NCBI GenBank assembly: GCA_038373885.1
Contig: JAWZYV010000069.1
Coordinates: 186,001-250,000 of the forward strand
Reading direction: 5' to 3'
DNA: 64,000 nucleotides
From: Cheiracanthium punctorium
Lineage: Eukaryota; Arthropoda; Arachnida; Araneae; Cheiracanthiidae
Below, piece by piece: positions 13,095-25,123 of the stretch. The notes below the pieces were generated by a model, which worked only from the letters and a program-made list of their open reading frames with translations, made no database searches and was not told the origin of the DNA. The translations under genes were made by a program, and so were the position numbers. How positions within the stretch are numbered: position 1 is the first letter of the stretch; the number at the start of each line of letters is the position of its first letter.

Positions 13095-13852
13095 TGAGAG
13101 TAATTTTCCTTAAGACCTGTAAAACGATCTTCTCTGCATAGAGTGTGCACTTGCAAAAAGCAAATGTTAAGGTGGTTTGTTGTTTTAAGATTATACAACT
13201 AAAAATGACGTAAAAGCTTTTTGAATTGAATGTATTAGAAAAAAAAATATCCCATATTCTGATTCTATTGGGTATGGTTTTTAACTATAACGTAATTCGA
13301 GGGAAAATGTCTAATTTAAGAATTTTTTTTTTTTTTCCTTAATAGAAACAAATTTTAAATGTATGAAAAGACCATGAAAAAAAAAAAAAAAAAACATCAT
13401 GTTCTTCAATCTTTCATAATTTATACATGCTTATTAATTGCTTTCCAAGTGTGAATACGATAGAAAATTTTAATGTTAAATAAACTCATCTGAATTCTAG
13501 CACCTTCCCCTACATATAAGGGAAAGATGCCACCAGCTAAGGTGTGAAGAAACAACACATACATTGCAAAATTATCTATGAATTAATAATAACTATTGAG
13601 AAACAAACAAGTCTGTAAACTGTAAATTAACTTTTTTTCAAAATTATTTAAATAAAGCTAATAAGAATACAGGTTTAAATGTTAGCCCGTGTACATTTCA
13701 TTCAGTACAAATGATCAATATTGCAGTCTTAGTACAACAGTTTCTTGTATTTGATGTACTGAATCCAATCACACTCAAGACGTTCTTTAGAGTAAAAGGA
13801 TCCTGACCAATAATTTAATTATTATATTCAATTAAATTTAATGTGTCCCCGC
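13095..13852. other. AT-rich non-coding DNA
   Basis: No gene is seen. The interval contains poly-T (about 13322-13336) and poly-A (about 13378-13394) runs and otherwise ordinary AT-rich sequence. Confidence 0.55.
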
Positions 13853-14236
13853 AGTGGTCTGGGCGCTAAACTCCGTTCCCATAAGAACACGGCAAGTTAA
13901 ACAGCATCCGGCTTGGCCAGTGCTTGGGAGGGTCAATTTTCTCTCGGCTCGACTGCTGTGGGACCGTGTACGCTAATGGGAGCAGGTTCACGTAAAATCA
14001 GTCGTGGCTCCAATGTCCTCCAAGTTGTTAAACGATACTTCTAGGGGTGCCGATTTCAGGGGGATTGGTCCATACTCTGGAATTGGCTCAAAATTGGGGA
14101 CCAACGCAGAAGTTCAACCCCTTCGGGGACAGTGGCACCCATCTTCTGGGGATAGTGCAATCTTCTACCCCTGGACACAACAACATCAACAATTAAATTT
14201 GATTCTGAATAAGAATCTCGATCCCTTTTCCCTTTA
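13853..14236 (+). mobile_element. SINE-like element with 5S rRNA-like promoter block
   Basis: Bases 13894-13933 read like the internal control region of a eukaryotic 5S rRNA gene. A segment AAGTTAAACAGC is followed by a GGCTTGGCCAGTGCTTGG-type block, matching the order and spacing of the A-box and C-box of 5S genes with a few substitutions. The sequence before and after does not match a full 5S gene. It continues into a GC-richer body of about 300 bp ending near an ACAACAACATCAACA-type simple tail. That arrangement fits a 5S-headed SINE (SINE3 class). A 5S pseudogene fused to other sequence is the alternative. The 77-codon plus frame inside is not supported as coding. Confidence 0.5.
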
Positions 14237-14276
14237 GCTGTTCCGAGATATTGTCTGTATGATAAAATGTGAATTA

Positions 14277-15056
14277 CAGTGAAATTTCTATGAGCGACAA
14301 CCTCTATTAAGGGACCCCCTCTTCCAACGACCCATTTTTTAAGGCACCGATTTTTTTACCCTATCTAATGTTAAAAGATCTTCTACAAGAGACCACACAA
14401 TCCTCTATAAGCGACCGGATCTTGTGCGCAAATTTTCTAGCATTTTTCCGAAAGTAAACAAAAACCACTTTCCAAATCAGTCCCTTCACAGTGAATCGAC
14501 AGCAGGTGTAAGTACATGTACACATCACGTACAAATATTGTTGTTTAGGGAAGAGATAGGTCTTAGAAACGAGTGATTGATAGAGGTCTTAGAAACGAGT
14601 GATTTCACCGTTGGAGGAGCGTATTAAAGTCAGTCACATTGATTCAGTCATCACAATCATATTGATTCAGTCACACGAAATAGGAAATTGGGAGAAGTCG
14701 GCGGTTACTTTTGGCTGCGTGAAGTATATCAGGATAAATGCTCTCTTTTGACAGATGCGAAAAAATAAAGTGGAGAGAAGTACTCTCTGAGAGGGGAAAA
14801 AATAATGTAACAAGCTGAAATTTATTATTTTATTAAAATTTTTAAAAAATACTCTGATTATTTTATTAAAATTAAATTTTAAAAATATGTCGTATTAGTT
14901 ATGTATTTGTATGCAATTTCTTAAATAACAAGGCAAGCAATTTTTTTAGCATTTTCCTCCTGACTATCAAATGTTTATACTTCTTTGAACGACCATCTCT
15001 TTTAATGACCGATTTTTCTCGGAACGGACGGTGGTCGCTTCCGAGAAGTTTCACTG
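14277..15056. mobile_element. pogo/Tigger-like non-autonomous element
   Basis: The element begins with CAGTGAAATTTCTATGAGCG and ends with the complementary form of CAGTGAAACTTCTCGGAAGC, giving terminal inverted repeats of about 22 bp. TA lies immediately outside both ends, as expected for Tc1/mariner-superfamily insertion. The interior is about 780 bp with repeated GACC/GCGACC words near both ends and no intact transposase frame. Relatives with CAGTGAAACC-type ends occur at 30490 and 47844. Confidence 0.8.
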
Positions 15057-15535
15057 TATATTTGTTTAAAATTTGTAATGTCTATAAAAAGAACAAGAAG
15101 AAGATACGTAAAACTACAATTCAAATATATTATAGTCAGTGTAAAATATTAAATATTTTGTTAATTAAAATAATATAAAATAATTATGATATTATAATTG
15201 TAATTATTAATTTCTTTTATATTTTTACTCTATCATATATAATAAACATAATAAAAATAACGTATAAAATTTAACGTTCATTTAATTTTCTTCTGAACCA
15301 TGCTGCGTCTTCCCCGAAGTATAGGGAAAAGATGCCACACACGCTTATTCTCATATTCCTCCATGGTTATGAGCGCTTCTGCTTGCATTACGTGTATAAC
15401 AGCAGAACTCACTTATACTGCTAATACCTTATTTAAAATAAAACATACGTCTTATTAACTTTAAATATGATCAATGCAATATTATACGGGGCTTACTCAA
15501 CAGGTTAAATTCTCACGAGATCCAAAATAAAGACT

Positions 15536-15620
15536 GCTTTTTACTTATACGCAGACATGAAATCATTGTTGAAAGAATGAACAGACAGCGAAATGGAAAA
15601 CGTCGCATTTACCTTGGGAG
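15536..15620 (+). repeat. Local direct duplication, copy A
   Basis: This 85-bp segment, starting GCTTTTTACTTATACGCAGA, recurs at 16652-16736 in the same orientation with only about two substitutions. High identity and a distance of 1.1 kb point to a recent local segmental duplication or a dispersed element with two neighbouring copies. No terminal repeats or target duplications are evident. Confidence 0.8.
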
Positions 15621-16651
15621 GGAAAAAAGGCAATGAATTAAGTTAAATTCACAACCAACGTGTGCACTGGTTAAAGATTCCTCAGAAAAGAGGGTCAGTA
15701 TTGCTATCGGTTGACACATTAAAATACTAGCAGGGAAACTTGTGTCTTCCCCTATTTCTATCTTCCCCCATTTGGCATCATCCCCAAAATTATCTTATAC
15801 AGAAAAAAAATGACATATTAGCATTTCTGGTAAAAAGGACTGGGCCGTTGAGGGATACTAAAAGCTCAAAGACGGCTTCTAGCATGCATTTTTACTAGGC
15901 AAAAACTAACTAAAATGTTTGGTTCAGTTTTTCATAGCATGTTCGACAGTATTGTTCGAATGTTTGAGTTTATTATATAACAAGATTGAGAAATCAAGAC
16001 TTGTAATAGGAAATGGAACATTAATACAGAAAAAAAGAAAAAGAAAAAGATACGAAACAAATAGCCAAATGACCAACAAAGAAGCAGAGCATAGAAACAT
16101 AACATCTCTTAAGGCAAGGCGAATAAGTACCACATCAAGATTATTACTACAGGAAGTGGAGGGGGGGGGGGGCTACAAACGACGGTTAGAAATTACACAG
16201 GTGATAACTGTAATCTTAAATGTTTCTTCCGAATGGTACTTTTCACTACGCAATGCCATTCTCGTGAAGCGATTTCTGCACATATATAAATGCAGACTTG
16301 GTCTGCCTTTATTCACATACTGGAGCCTTTGCGATAACATAGGAGCGCAGTACAGATAAGTGCACTCTTTTTATATTTCCCGATAAAGATGAGTAAAAGA
16401 AAACAGTTTTATTTTTCCTCAAGTGTTACTAGATAGGGTTCGCAAACAAAACTAGCCAATGGCGAAAAGAAAAGAATTACAAGAATTGTAAACACGCGAT
16501 CAAATATTAGTATTCATAACAAATTAAATCATAAACGGGGGGGAAATATGCAAATATGCAAACGAAGAAATAATAATACACATAAAGGCTGTAATTATGC
16601 ATGTACGTAATACTGTTTTACCTTTTACTAGTCTATAATTATATAGTAATG

Positions 16652-16736
16652 GCTTTTTACTTATACGCAGACATGAAATCATTCTTGAAAAAATGAACAG
16701 ACAGCGAAATGGAAAACGTCGCATTTACCTTGGGAG
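16652..16736 (+). repeat. Local direct duplication, copy B
   Basis: This is the second copy of the 85-bp segment at 15536-15620, with about 83 of 85 bases shared by hand comparison. Both copies end at CCTTGGGAG and are followed by purine-rich sequence. The minus-strand open frame 16524-16724 overlaps it and is not supported as coding. Confidence 0.8.
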
Positions 16737-17892
16737 AGAGAGAAAAAAAAGCCTTTCTAGATGGATTTATTAGTTAATGAATGTAAACAGGTATAAATTA
16801 AACTATTCTAAAATTTGCAGTCACTAACCTCTTTTTTTTTTTTTTTTTAATGACACCATGTTTACTCTGAGAAAGAGGTACAGATTTATCTTCCTAAATT
16901 TTAAATTAAGCCCATAAGAAAACTATAAAACCGAATTCCTTTGCTTTTATCAGCCCACATAAAAATATTAAACTCTTAAACATAGTTCAAATGCATTTCT
17001 TAACATATTAAAATTGAAAAAAACAAAAAAAAACGGTTACAAGCATTTTAAGATATCACGTGTAGGTTGACATCTGCAAACAAATTGTTACATAATATTA
17101 ATTTAATGCAAGTGCATTTGAAAATGAATTAAATAGTGACATAATATTTTTTTTTCAAGAATATTAACTTTTCTTCGGGTGTCACGTAACAGAAAGAAGA
17201 GTAAGATACAAATATTTTGAAGAAATGTTCATGATACAATCCTTAGAAGAAAAAAAAAGATATTCGTTAGCGAAAAGTATGCACTAACTAATTGAATAAT
17301 CACTGAACAATCATAAGTTTTACTTAACATAGTTTTGGCATATTTTTAAACACAACATTATAAAAGAATGAGGAGTGAAAGAATCGATAATTTAGAAACT
17401 GGAAGTCAAATAATGTTTCAGATTGGAGAAATGAGAGTCTTGCTCATTCTTCCCAGTTCATCCGGATGATTTTTTTCACACACAATCACACACCGGACAC
17501 AATGATAATGCGCTAAAAAAATTGTTTTTATAACAAGGAAAAATGTGAAACAGCAGTAACTTCTTCGGCAAAGGAAGAAAGGAAAAGAAAGACACAGACT
17601 CTGTCTATTTAATAAGGCATAAATCTGGGTAGAAGCCGAAGTTGTAGAAAAGTATAACAAATTATCAAAGAAGATATTGTATTATGCTGTCTCCAATTAA
17701 TAGAATGCCAAAAACAAAGTCATGTAACAAGTCCGACAGTTTTTACAGCACGGCGGAAAAGTCTGTGCGATACAGAAAAAGATAGATTTCGAAGCTATGA
17801 AAAAATAAAAGTTTGGAGCAATACATTAACTCTACTGAGGTGATGGCTGAGAGCACTCAAACAAAATTGACCAAAACCAGAAGGGAGAGAAT

Positions 17893-18690
17893 ATTAGGGT
17901 CTCCGGAAAGTAATGACTTTTTTCTGTGTGTCAATATTTCGCTTAGCTGAAACTACTGAAGCTAACAATACGAAATTTGGCATGTATGTGAGGTTGGAGG
18001 GGACACATTTTCCTCTCTCATGGAATACCCCACAAAGAAGAAAACAAAAGTTATCTAGGTAGTTCTTATAAAATATAACACACACAAATACCTAAAATCA
18101 ATTTCAGAACATTTTGAAATTTGCCTTCCAAGGACGGTGGGCAGTCACTCTCCTTTCTTCACATATTTTTAGAGCGGGAAAATTTGACGTGGACATCACA
18201 TGATTTCTTTGTAAGTCTATTAAACCATATTTACATATAATTAACATTTCTGATGCACTTCTTTCAAGTGTATTCCATCTGAAATTGAGATACGATTCTT
18301 CAATAATATTAAGGTTTGGAGATTTCTCGCCAAGCTAAGTTTTAGAAACTTATTTTTGTATTAAGTTTGACAATGTTTGGCCAAGCTTCGCAGCAATTAG
18401 TGCTATTTTGAACGTGGCGAAACAATGGTTGACCGTAGACTTTTAATGCACTGAAGATGTACAAGTCCACAGACCTTAATGTGCTGAAAGTCTTTTGAAT
18501 AACCCTGTAAACTACTAAGTGGGTCGTAATCAAAATGGGAGGTGTACAACTAGATGTTACGATAGTCCTAAATAAAAAATTTCAATATTCCACGATTAAT
18601 CGCTTTTGAGTTATGCGAGTTACAGACGGACGTCACTACAAAACTACTCAAAATAGATTCACGGTCGGCCAAAATAGATGACAGTACATG
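17893..18690 (-). mobile_element. Degraded Tc1/mariner-like remnants
   Basis: On the minus strand, 18304-18330 reads SPNLNIIEE. This is close to the SPDLNPIEN motif that carries the last acidic catalytic residue of Tc1-type transposases. The frame is open from just after a stop at about 18338 to about 18103 and includes WNTLERSASEM after the motif, but no start codon or upstream catalytic residues are intact. A word AGGGTCTCCGGAAAGTAATG at about 17895 and AGGTGTACAACTAG at about 18541 look like mariner-type termini but do not pair with each other. This is probably one or more decayed elements, and the exact extent is uncertain. Confidence 0.35.
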
Positions 18691-18862
18691 CATTAAAGCG
18701 TAAATACGTACATACATACATACGTTGTGAAGTCTTGCAGAAACTTATGGTAGAAAATGATGGAAAGCGATTTTTCCAACAAAATCTGAGAATATTAAGA
18801 TTTTTCGCGATCACAATACTTCCTTTACGGTGCACATGGAAATAAAAGTGATTACCTATGAA

Positions 18863-19301
18863 CAGAGCCGGATTAAACAGTACAGGGGTCCCTAGGCTAT
18901 AGGCGAGGCTCCTTTTACAAAAATTGTTTAGGCCTGAGGCCACCATGTGAATTTATCCTAAAGCTTTATAAGTTCAGAACAGACTTCTGGGAATACAACG
19001 ATATGATTGCATAATTGTTAGCCCAGACGTGTCCATTTTATAGTGGAAGTTATAGTAAGAAAGAGAAATCTTTCCTACTTTAGTAAAATGCATTGAATTT
19101 ATTATTATTATTTATTTTATTTTTTTACCGCAGCTTCATTTCGAGCTTGAAATGCTAATTTTCAAATTAGAACTTTTTTTTTTCTTTTTTTTTTTTGGGG
19201 GGGGGGGGGGGGGTAAAAATTTTCTCCTATTGAGAGATCTCCTTCAGGGCCTCTGAAAAGATAGGGACTTGTGGGCTATAAGTGAGCCTAATCCGGCCCC
19301 G
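18863..19301. mobile_element. hAT-like non-autonomous element
   Basis: The ends are CAGAGCCGGATTA and the complement of CGGGGCCGGATTA. They are flanked by CCTATGAA (18855-18862) and TTTATGAA (19302-19309), an 8-bp target duplication with six matches. Eight-base duplications and CAG-N-GCCGG-type ends suit the hAT superfamily. Subterminal GGGCTATAAG/GGCTATAGG words also pair between the two ends. A poly-T/poly-G run lies at about 19171-19213. No transposase is present. Confidence 0.68.
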
Positions 19302-20651
19302 TTTATGAAATTCCTGCTTTAAAATACAAGACAAATGAATCTCCATTGTTTAAACACAACTGCTTTGTCAATAAAAAATTGTTAAGCATTTATTTGTGTG
19401 AATTTAATGTTAAAAATATTACATTATTTTCCGGTACACTTTATAGTTTTAGAGAGCTATCAGACAAAACTTTACATTTTAGCAGTGTTCCGTTATAGTC
19501 TGGCTCGAAACCCTGGGTATTTATAACAATTTCCCTGCTTACTCGTGTTTTTTTTCCCCTTAAAATAAGGATAATAATGCATGGTTTGGTGATATTAAAT
19601 AATTTTTGGGTAGGTAGTTCCATCCTTCTTCAGCTATGGAAAGTCAAATTCAAAACAAGTAATACGCTATTGAAAAAAGGTAGAAATGTAATAATAAAAC
19701 TTAGTGTTGTAGCAAATATAATTAATGCTAATATTTAAATAATAAATACAAATTAATGGTAACAAACTAAAATACTTTATATTGAGTCTAACTAATAATC
19801 TTTTCGTATCTACAAAAGCTATGGAATTCCAATGGGTTGTAAAGTTTCGTGTGTTGCGAACATATATTCATTCAAGAATGTACCGAGTATCGTACGAAAT
19901 TTCTATTAAGACAACGGAAAATAGCTCCCCAGTCACGTCTTTGAGGATCTTGTTCTTTTATTAGTTAACAGGAATTTCGGTTAAAACGAAAAGATTTTTG
20001 CTAACCTTCGACTTCGTCTTAACGAGATTCGACTGTACTGAATATATTCCAACATACCAACTCTATATTACACTATAATCGTTTCCAATAAGGTGAAAAA
20101 GAAAAGAAATTTTCCAGGCGCTAACGTAAAATCTGAACCGAGACCCTACCGATATGAAATCTAAATCGGATCACACGAATAAAGGAGAATCATGCAGCCA
20201 TATCAGGATCCCCCCCCCCCCGAAAAAAAAATGCAGAAGATCGACAGTGCTGCTCCAACTCTATATTTGCCCAGTAAAGAAGGGTAGGTTATCAAAGTTT
20301 TGTTTATTGGTAGATAAATTCAAGAATCTCGAAGTTACAATCCTATTTGAGGATCTTTAGATCAGGGTGCGATACAGCTTATCTCAGGAAGCAGGGGGTA
20401 AGGTAAGTAAGGGAGGCGCAAGAGACGAGACAGACGCTTAGAAAAAATAACTGAAAACGGGAATACGCTTGACAGAAGATAGCGAAAACTACTACGTAAA
20501 AATTATTACCTAAATGGCAACTTAGCTTTATATCTGTGTGAGAAAACTACACCTGTAACAATTGCCGTAAAATCTCTTAGCAAATAGAGCCACGGTATTG
20601 ACTGGCTTTTGCTAGCAGCCCTCAATCAGAAAAGAGAGAGGGAGAGATATA

Positions 20652-20683
<32 letters not shown>

Positions 20684-21524
20684 ACGGTTATTTCATTAAT
20701 AATCTTTTTTTTCCCCGGGAGAATTATAATGTATAAAAATAGAATCCCTCGCACTAGCAATTCAAATATTTTTTGTTACATTCATGCAAAATTTGACATA
20801 GCTTACTTCATAAGAAATAAATGGGCACATTCAAAAACTTCCTGGACCAGTCAACATTCATAAACGTTATAAATTATTGATTTTAATCTAAATTATGAGA
20901 GACTGCATTTCAGGTTAGAGAATATTCCAATAAATTGAAGTCCTTAAAATACATTATAAGATGAATTCCTAGTTTGTGCTTATACTGTAGTACTTAAAGT
21001 TTAAATAGAATATTAACTGAAAAGTACTATGAATCAGTGTAAAATAAAAGAAATGAAATCTGGAATTTTTTTTACCGATGTATTTTTACAATAAAATCAA
21101 AAAAATATTCATTTAATTATTACATGCACTTAATTTATAAAGAGTCTTCAGAAACAATATTGAAGAAGCAAGAGACTGTTACCGAAAATTTGCTACAACT
21201 GAAAACAACAGACTGGAAGCAGCTTTACTAGATCACAAACATAACAAAAACTTTAGACAGCTCAATAGGCATTGTAGCAGTCATTTGAATAAGCTTCTTT
21301 CCAGTAACTTCTAACATTCTGAGTATAAAGGTTTGACAAAGGAATTTTTATACATTTGGTTTCAAAACATCATTTGACATGCACTGATATATAGAATATT
21401 TCTACAACGCATATAAACGCTAAATATGCATGAATAATAAATAAATAGATAAATAAAATATAGTAACTTTTTTTTTAAATCATCTTTCGAAATGCTGCGA
21501 TGTTTGGAACAGATTTAGCAAACA
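19302..21524. other. Non-coding DNA with a partial transposon end
   Basis: No gene is recognised. Near 20014-20037 the sequence TCTTAACGAGATTCGACTGTA resembles the right end of a CAGTCGAATCTCGTTAAG-type pogo/Tigger element, but its left partner was not located. A small GCGAGAC-family piece may lie at about 20413-20440. Poly-C (about 20210-20220) and poly-A (about 20660-20682) runs are present. Open frames here cross these homopolymers. Confidence 0.45.
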
Positions 21525-22392
21525 CAGTCAACTTCGGCAATAGTGAACCTTGATATAGTGAACTTTCGGCTATAGTGAACGCAAATCATTAGTCCCGATT
21601 CACATACATTAGAAATATGCACAGCGTTTTTCGGTTTTAACCTCTTACCGGATTTTCCCGAGCCGAACTCGGGCAGGTAAAAACGTTACATTCTGGATTA
21701 TCCCGAGTGTAGCTCGGGCAGTAGGAAATTTTTTATTTTTCACATAGTCTTTCCCCAATTATTTCGTTTGGCTTTGAAACACTTATTTACTTTTCTGCCC
21801 ACTAGAAGGTAGAACTTTAGACGATTTAGGAAATCTTATATGAGAACAGTGTTTTTATGTTTTAAAAATGTATCTATATCAAAATAAACATTTAAAAAAT
21901 TGACATTTTTTTACCCTCCAACTCGAAAAAAAATTGAACGGGCAAGGGATTAATGAACCATGACTTCTAAGTTCACTATAACCGAAACTGAATTTATGAT
22001 GCTAGTACTGAATCGAGTCTGGAAATTGCACAAAAGCTGGAAAAACAATTAGAAACAATACATATTAAAGCTGTCTACACAAGCGTCAGCGCATAACAGA
22101 CTATTTTAATGATTAATGAAGGTAATGCATATATATTTTTTCTTTTCCTGTAAGGAATGTACATTATTTCCATAAATGCGATTAATTATGTTTGACTTAC
22201 TTAAAAAAAATATATTCTATAATCATGAATGCGATTATGTTTTATTTACTTAATAAATATTCAGTACGGGCATAAAATACTATTTTTTAGTTTGGGTTTT
22301 TCCGTTCACCATGGGGACACTTCGGTTTTAGTGAACTTTGGATATAGTGGACGAAATGGTCCCCATAGGTTCACTATAACCGGAGTTGACTG
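21525..22392. mobile_element. pogo/Tigger-like element with a nested insertion
   Basis: The terminal repeats are CAGTCAACTTCGGCAATAGT at the left and the complement of CAGTCAACTCCGGTTATAGT at the right, about 21 matches in 24. TA follows the right end; the left flank is CA, probably a mutated TA. The subterminal sequence repeats the word ATAGTGAAC several times at the left and its relatives at the right. The interior is interrupted by a TTAA-flanked element at 21641-21949. No transposase frame is intact. Confidence 0.75.
21641..21949. mobile_element. piggyBac-like TTAA MITE nested in a pogo-like element
   Basis: TTAA sits immediately outside both ends (21637-21640 and 21950-21953), the signature target of piggyBac transposons. 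The termini CCTCTTACCGG and the complement of TCCCTTGCCCG are imperfect inverted repeats. The left interior holds two short hairpins of the form CCCGAG...CTCGGGCAG in tandem. Its length is about 309 bp and it has no coding capacity. Nesting inside the surrounding CAGTCAAC element shows it inserted later. Confidence 0.65.
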
Positions 22393-22410
22393 TAGTTCCT
22401 ACATTTAGAT

Positions 22411-22904
22411 CAGTGGTTCCTAACTGGTGGTCCGTGGACCACTCGTGATCCACGAACAAGTTCTAAGTGGTCCGCGAAGTGAATGAGTCTTTAAAAATAA
22501 TTGAAAAATAAGCAAAATAAAAATGAACTTTGAAAAAAAAAAGCAAACAAATAGACTGGATCCATGATATGCATATTTCTTTAGAAAAAAAGTGTTTCTC
22601 CGACAATCCCCCAGCTAGTCAAAGACGTACTAATAAATCACATTAACAACGGAAAGTCAGAAATAGAACACGTAACACTTATGATTCCTTTTCTAATTCA
22701 TTATTCTTTTAAATACTGCACACATTTCTATTATTTATTTGAATTAATATTTCATTTTATTATCAAATTTGTGCATAAAATTTTGTATTTCTTTAGATTA
22801 TTATTGATCCCCAACCCCGGGGGGAAAGAATTCTTTTAAGTGGTCCTTGGGTAAATTGAGAAAGGAAAAGTGGTCCGCGGCTTAAGTTGCGTTGGGAACC
22901 ACTG
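22411..22904. mobile_element. hAT-like non-autonomous element
   Basis: The ends CAGTGGTTCCTAAC and the complement of CAGTGGTTCCCAAC are typical of hAT elements. The flanks ATTTAGAT (22403-22410) and GTTTAGAT (22905-22912) form an 8-bp target duplication with seven matches. Subterminal GTGGTCCGYGG words recur at both ends. The interior of about 494 bp is AT-rich with no transposase. It lies only 18 bp from the end of the preceding pogo-like element. Confidence 0.8.
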
Positions 22905-22912
22905 GTTTAGAT

Positions 22913-23854
22913 ATTCCAATTTGTATTTTTAAAATAAATATGTAACCTTAACCATATTAATAAATGGAGGGGAAAAAATAAAGTTATGATAGAGCTGGTA
23001 TCTATATGAGAGATATCTATCCTAAACAGATAAGCTAGTTCCAAGAAATTATCATTAAGTGCCTTTTTGAAGCATATTTTTTTCAATAAAAGAAATTCTT
23101 AAACAGACGTAGCCGAGCAATTTCAGAGAGCCGTTTTGACTCTGGATAACAGATGGGACCACCTTAATCACGTTGTTGAAGGATGTCAAACAGAACTCGA
23201 AAAGTTTTCTGTCACGGATAATTTCCGGCACCAGAACTGTCATTTCTACTATGATAGTGATTTCGGCAGCTGCCCCTCTACCTACGAGAAGCAGTGGATG
23301 TAAATCTATAGACCATGACCTGGGTAGTGTGTTGCCACAAAAGGAATGTGACAGTTAATAAAAGTGAATGATCTCGACAATGGGTTTCATCACCTAACGG
23401 TGAGATAAATCTTAAAACGCCATCGCCCGACTCGGAAATCGTTATGTATGATGAAATAGCACTCGGGAATCATATGAAGAAATAAAGATAATCCCTTAAG
23501 AATAACGTAGAATGAGACAGTCATGCTGATGTATAAGGCAGCTAGATCGAGAGATATGTACTACTTTTAATGATGAAGTCAGTTCACAGTAGCGGACGTT
23601 ATGGACCATGTACACGCAACTAGAAAGCGGCCTCTTCGCATAGAAACTAAACTAACACAGCTTCTGCTTGTGTCTCTCTATGATACTGCAGTACACGTAA
23701 ATAAATGATTTTAATGTTGTCTACTCAGCAAATGGAATAAATTACATTATTTTTAGGTAAAGAAACGTTTCGATTAATTTTTTTACCGGAATTATAAACA
23801 CTTCGTTGGGAAGTCTAGGACAGTATTTGCCCATTTTCAAGGAAATTTTCAGAC

Positions 23855-23885
<31 letters not shown>

Positions 23886-25075
23886 GAACCTGTGCGATAG
23901 CTTTTTTAACTGTTACAGAAACAAGTAAGGGTGGAATCTAGACGGCGCAAGGCGGGAATCGAGGCTGCCTCGTCTCGCAAACACTGTGTCCCGCTTCGCA
24001 TCTCGCAGAGAAATTGTTTGTCTCGCAAAATTAAGGACTGCGATTTTGTTTACATATTTTTAGTAACTTATTGGCGCTATTTTATTGGAACTTAATATTA
24101 TTAATAATAATTAGTTACATATAACCATATTAGTACATATGGGCATTTGAAGTATAGAAAATCAGATTTAATCCGCATGTATAATGTAACACCGAAAATA
24201 TGTTTATTTATTTTTATTTATTTATTTCAGAACTGCGGAAATACAATATGTATGATTGATAGGAGTTTCATTTGCTTTTGAAATTATATAGAGCTTTGAA
24301 TTTTGTTAGAAATCATTTAGAACTCAGGGCATGTTGTGCAAATTAAATTTTTATTTAATTAAGTGGATCCAATGTACAGAATAGTGTATTCAGAAAAGTT
24401 TCAAGGGGGAGGGGGGTGATAAGTATAGGGAAGCCTTCTTATCTCCCCTCGTTTTAGAGTATGAGAGATGGGTTTCATTTTTAATCGGGAACCCAGGTTT
24501 AACCTTTTATTCTCATCATCAAAAAGAGACAGTGCGAGCAGTTCCGTTTCTTCTGTGAGAAGTGCTTTTCCCAGAATGAGTCCTTGAATGATGCACTTGA
24601 ATGATCTACTAGAGTGATTGCGAAAGAGCAACGCTGAGTCTCAGCGGAACATGCAAAGATCCAAGCTGAGAAGCAACACTGGTCACAGAAGGAAAGTCCA
24701 CTGCGTTTATTCGATAGTGTAAGGAGAGCGAACAAATTAAACCTGGGCTCAATGGTGGATTAAAAAAACTCCCTATGAAATGCGCAGATTTTTACATTCA
24801 AGTGTGTTCAAGTGAGGGGCGATTGTCTCATGGATTACAAGAAGATAATTGATTACAGGGATTTGGTTGGATTTCATTAAAATAATTTCTTAGTCATTGA
24901 TAAGTGACTTTTGTCATTCCAGGACGAAATTATTGAGGGTGCTCAACCCCCTTCCCCTCAGAAAATATTAGAGGGGCTGAAGCCCAATCAATCACAATCG
25001 GGTAAGTGTCTATGTGAATAGGAATTAAAATAATCATAAACTTTATATTATGAGCAATATTGATGCTGATCTATT
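22913..25075. other. Non-coding DNA with a MITE fragment
   Basis: No gene is recognised. A GC-richer patch around 23090-23460 has short open frames on both strands without identifiable domains. A long poly-A run lies at about 23856-23881, next to a diverged GCGAGAC-family piece listed separately. The minus frames near 24401-24735 have mixed composition but no recognisable motif. Confidence 0.45.
23929..24034. mobile_element. Diverged GCGAGAC-family fragment
   Basis: Repeated words CCTCGTCTCGCAAA, GCATCTCGCAGA and TTTGTCTCGCAAAA are complementary versions of the internal units of the MITE at 12593-12763. The element ends are not preserved. It is interpreted as an old or truncated copy. Confidence 0.5.
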
Positions 25076-25123
25076 CTAAAGCTTTTCGATTTCTTCCAAG
25101 GATTGCATAACACATATATTTAC

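Larger units (their letters stand above)
15057..17892. other. Non-coding DNA with a local duplication
   Basis: No gene is recognised. The interval contains an 85-bp segment present twice (listed separately), a poly-G run near 16160-16172 and poly-T at about 16831-16848. The 146-codon plus frame 15919-16359 is the longest in the window but begins at a non-ATG codon, includes a poly-G-encoded glycine run and has no recognisable domain, so it is not called as a gene. Confidence 0.5.

Noticed and set aside
13894..13933. Functional 5S rRNA gene
   Set aside because: Only the internal promoter block resembles 5S. The 5' and 3' stems of a 5S gene are absent and the element continues into unrelated sequence.
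15919..16359. Longest open frame, 146 codons on plus
   Set aside because: It starts at a non-ATG codon, includes a glycine run from poly-G and a lysine/arginine run, and has no recognised domain or splice signals. A frame of this length is expected by chance in 64 kb.
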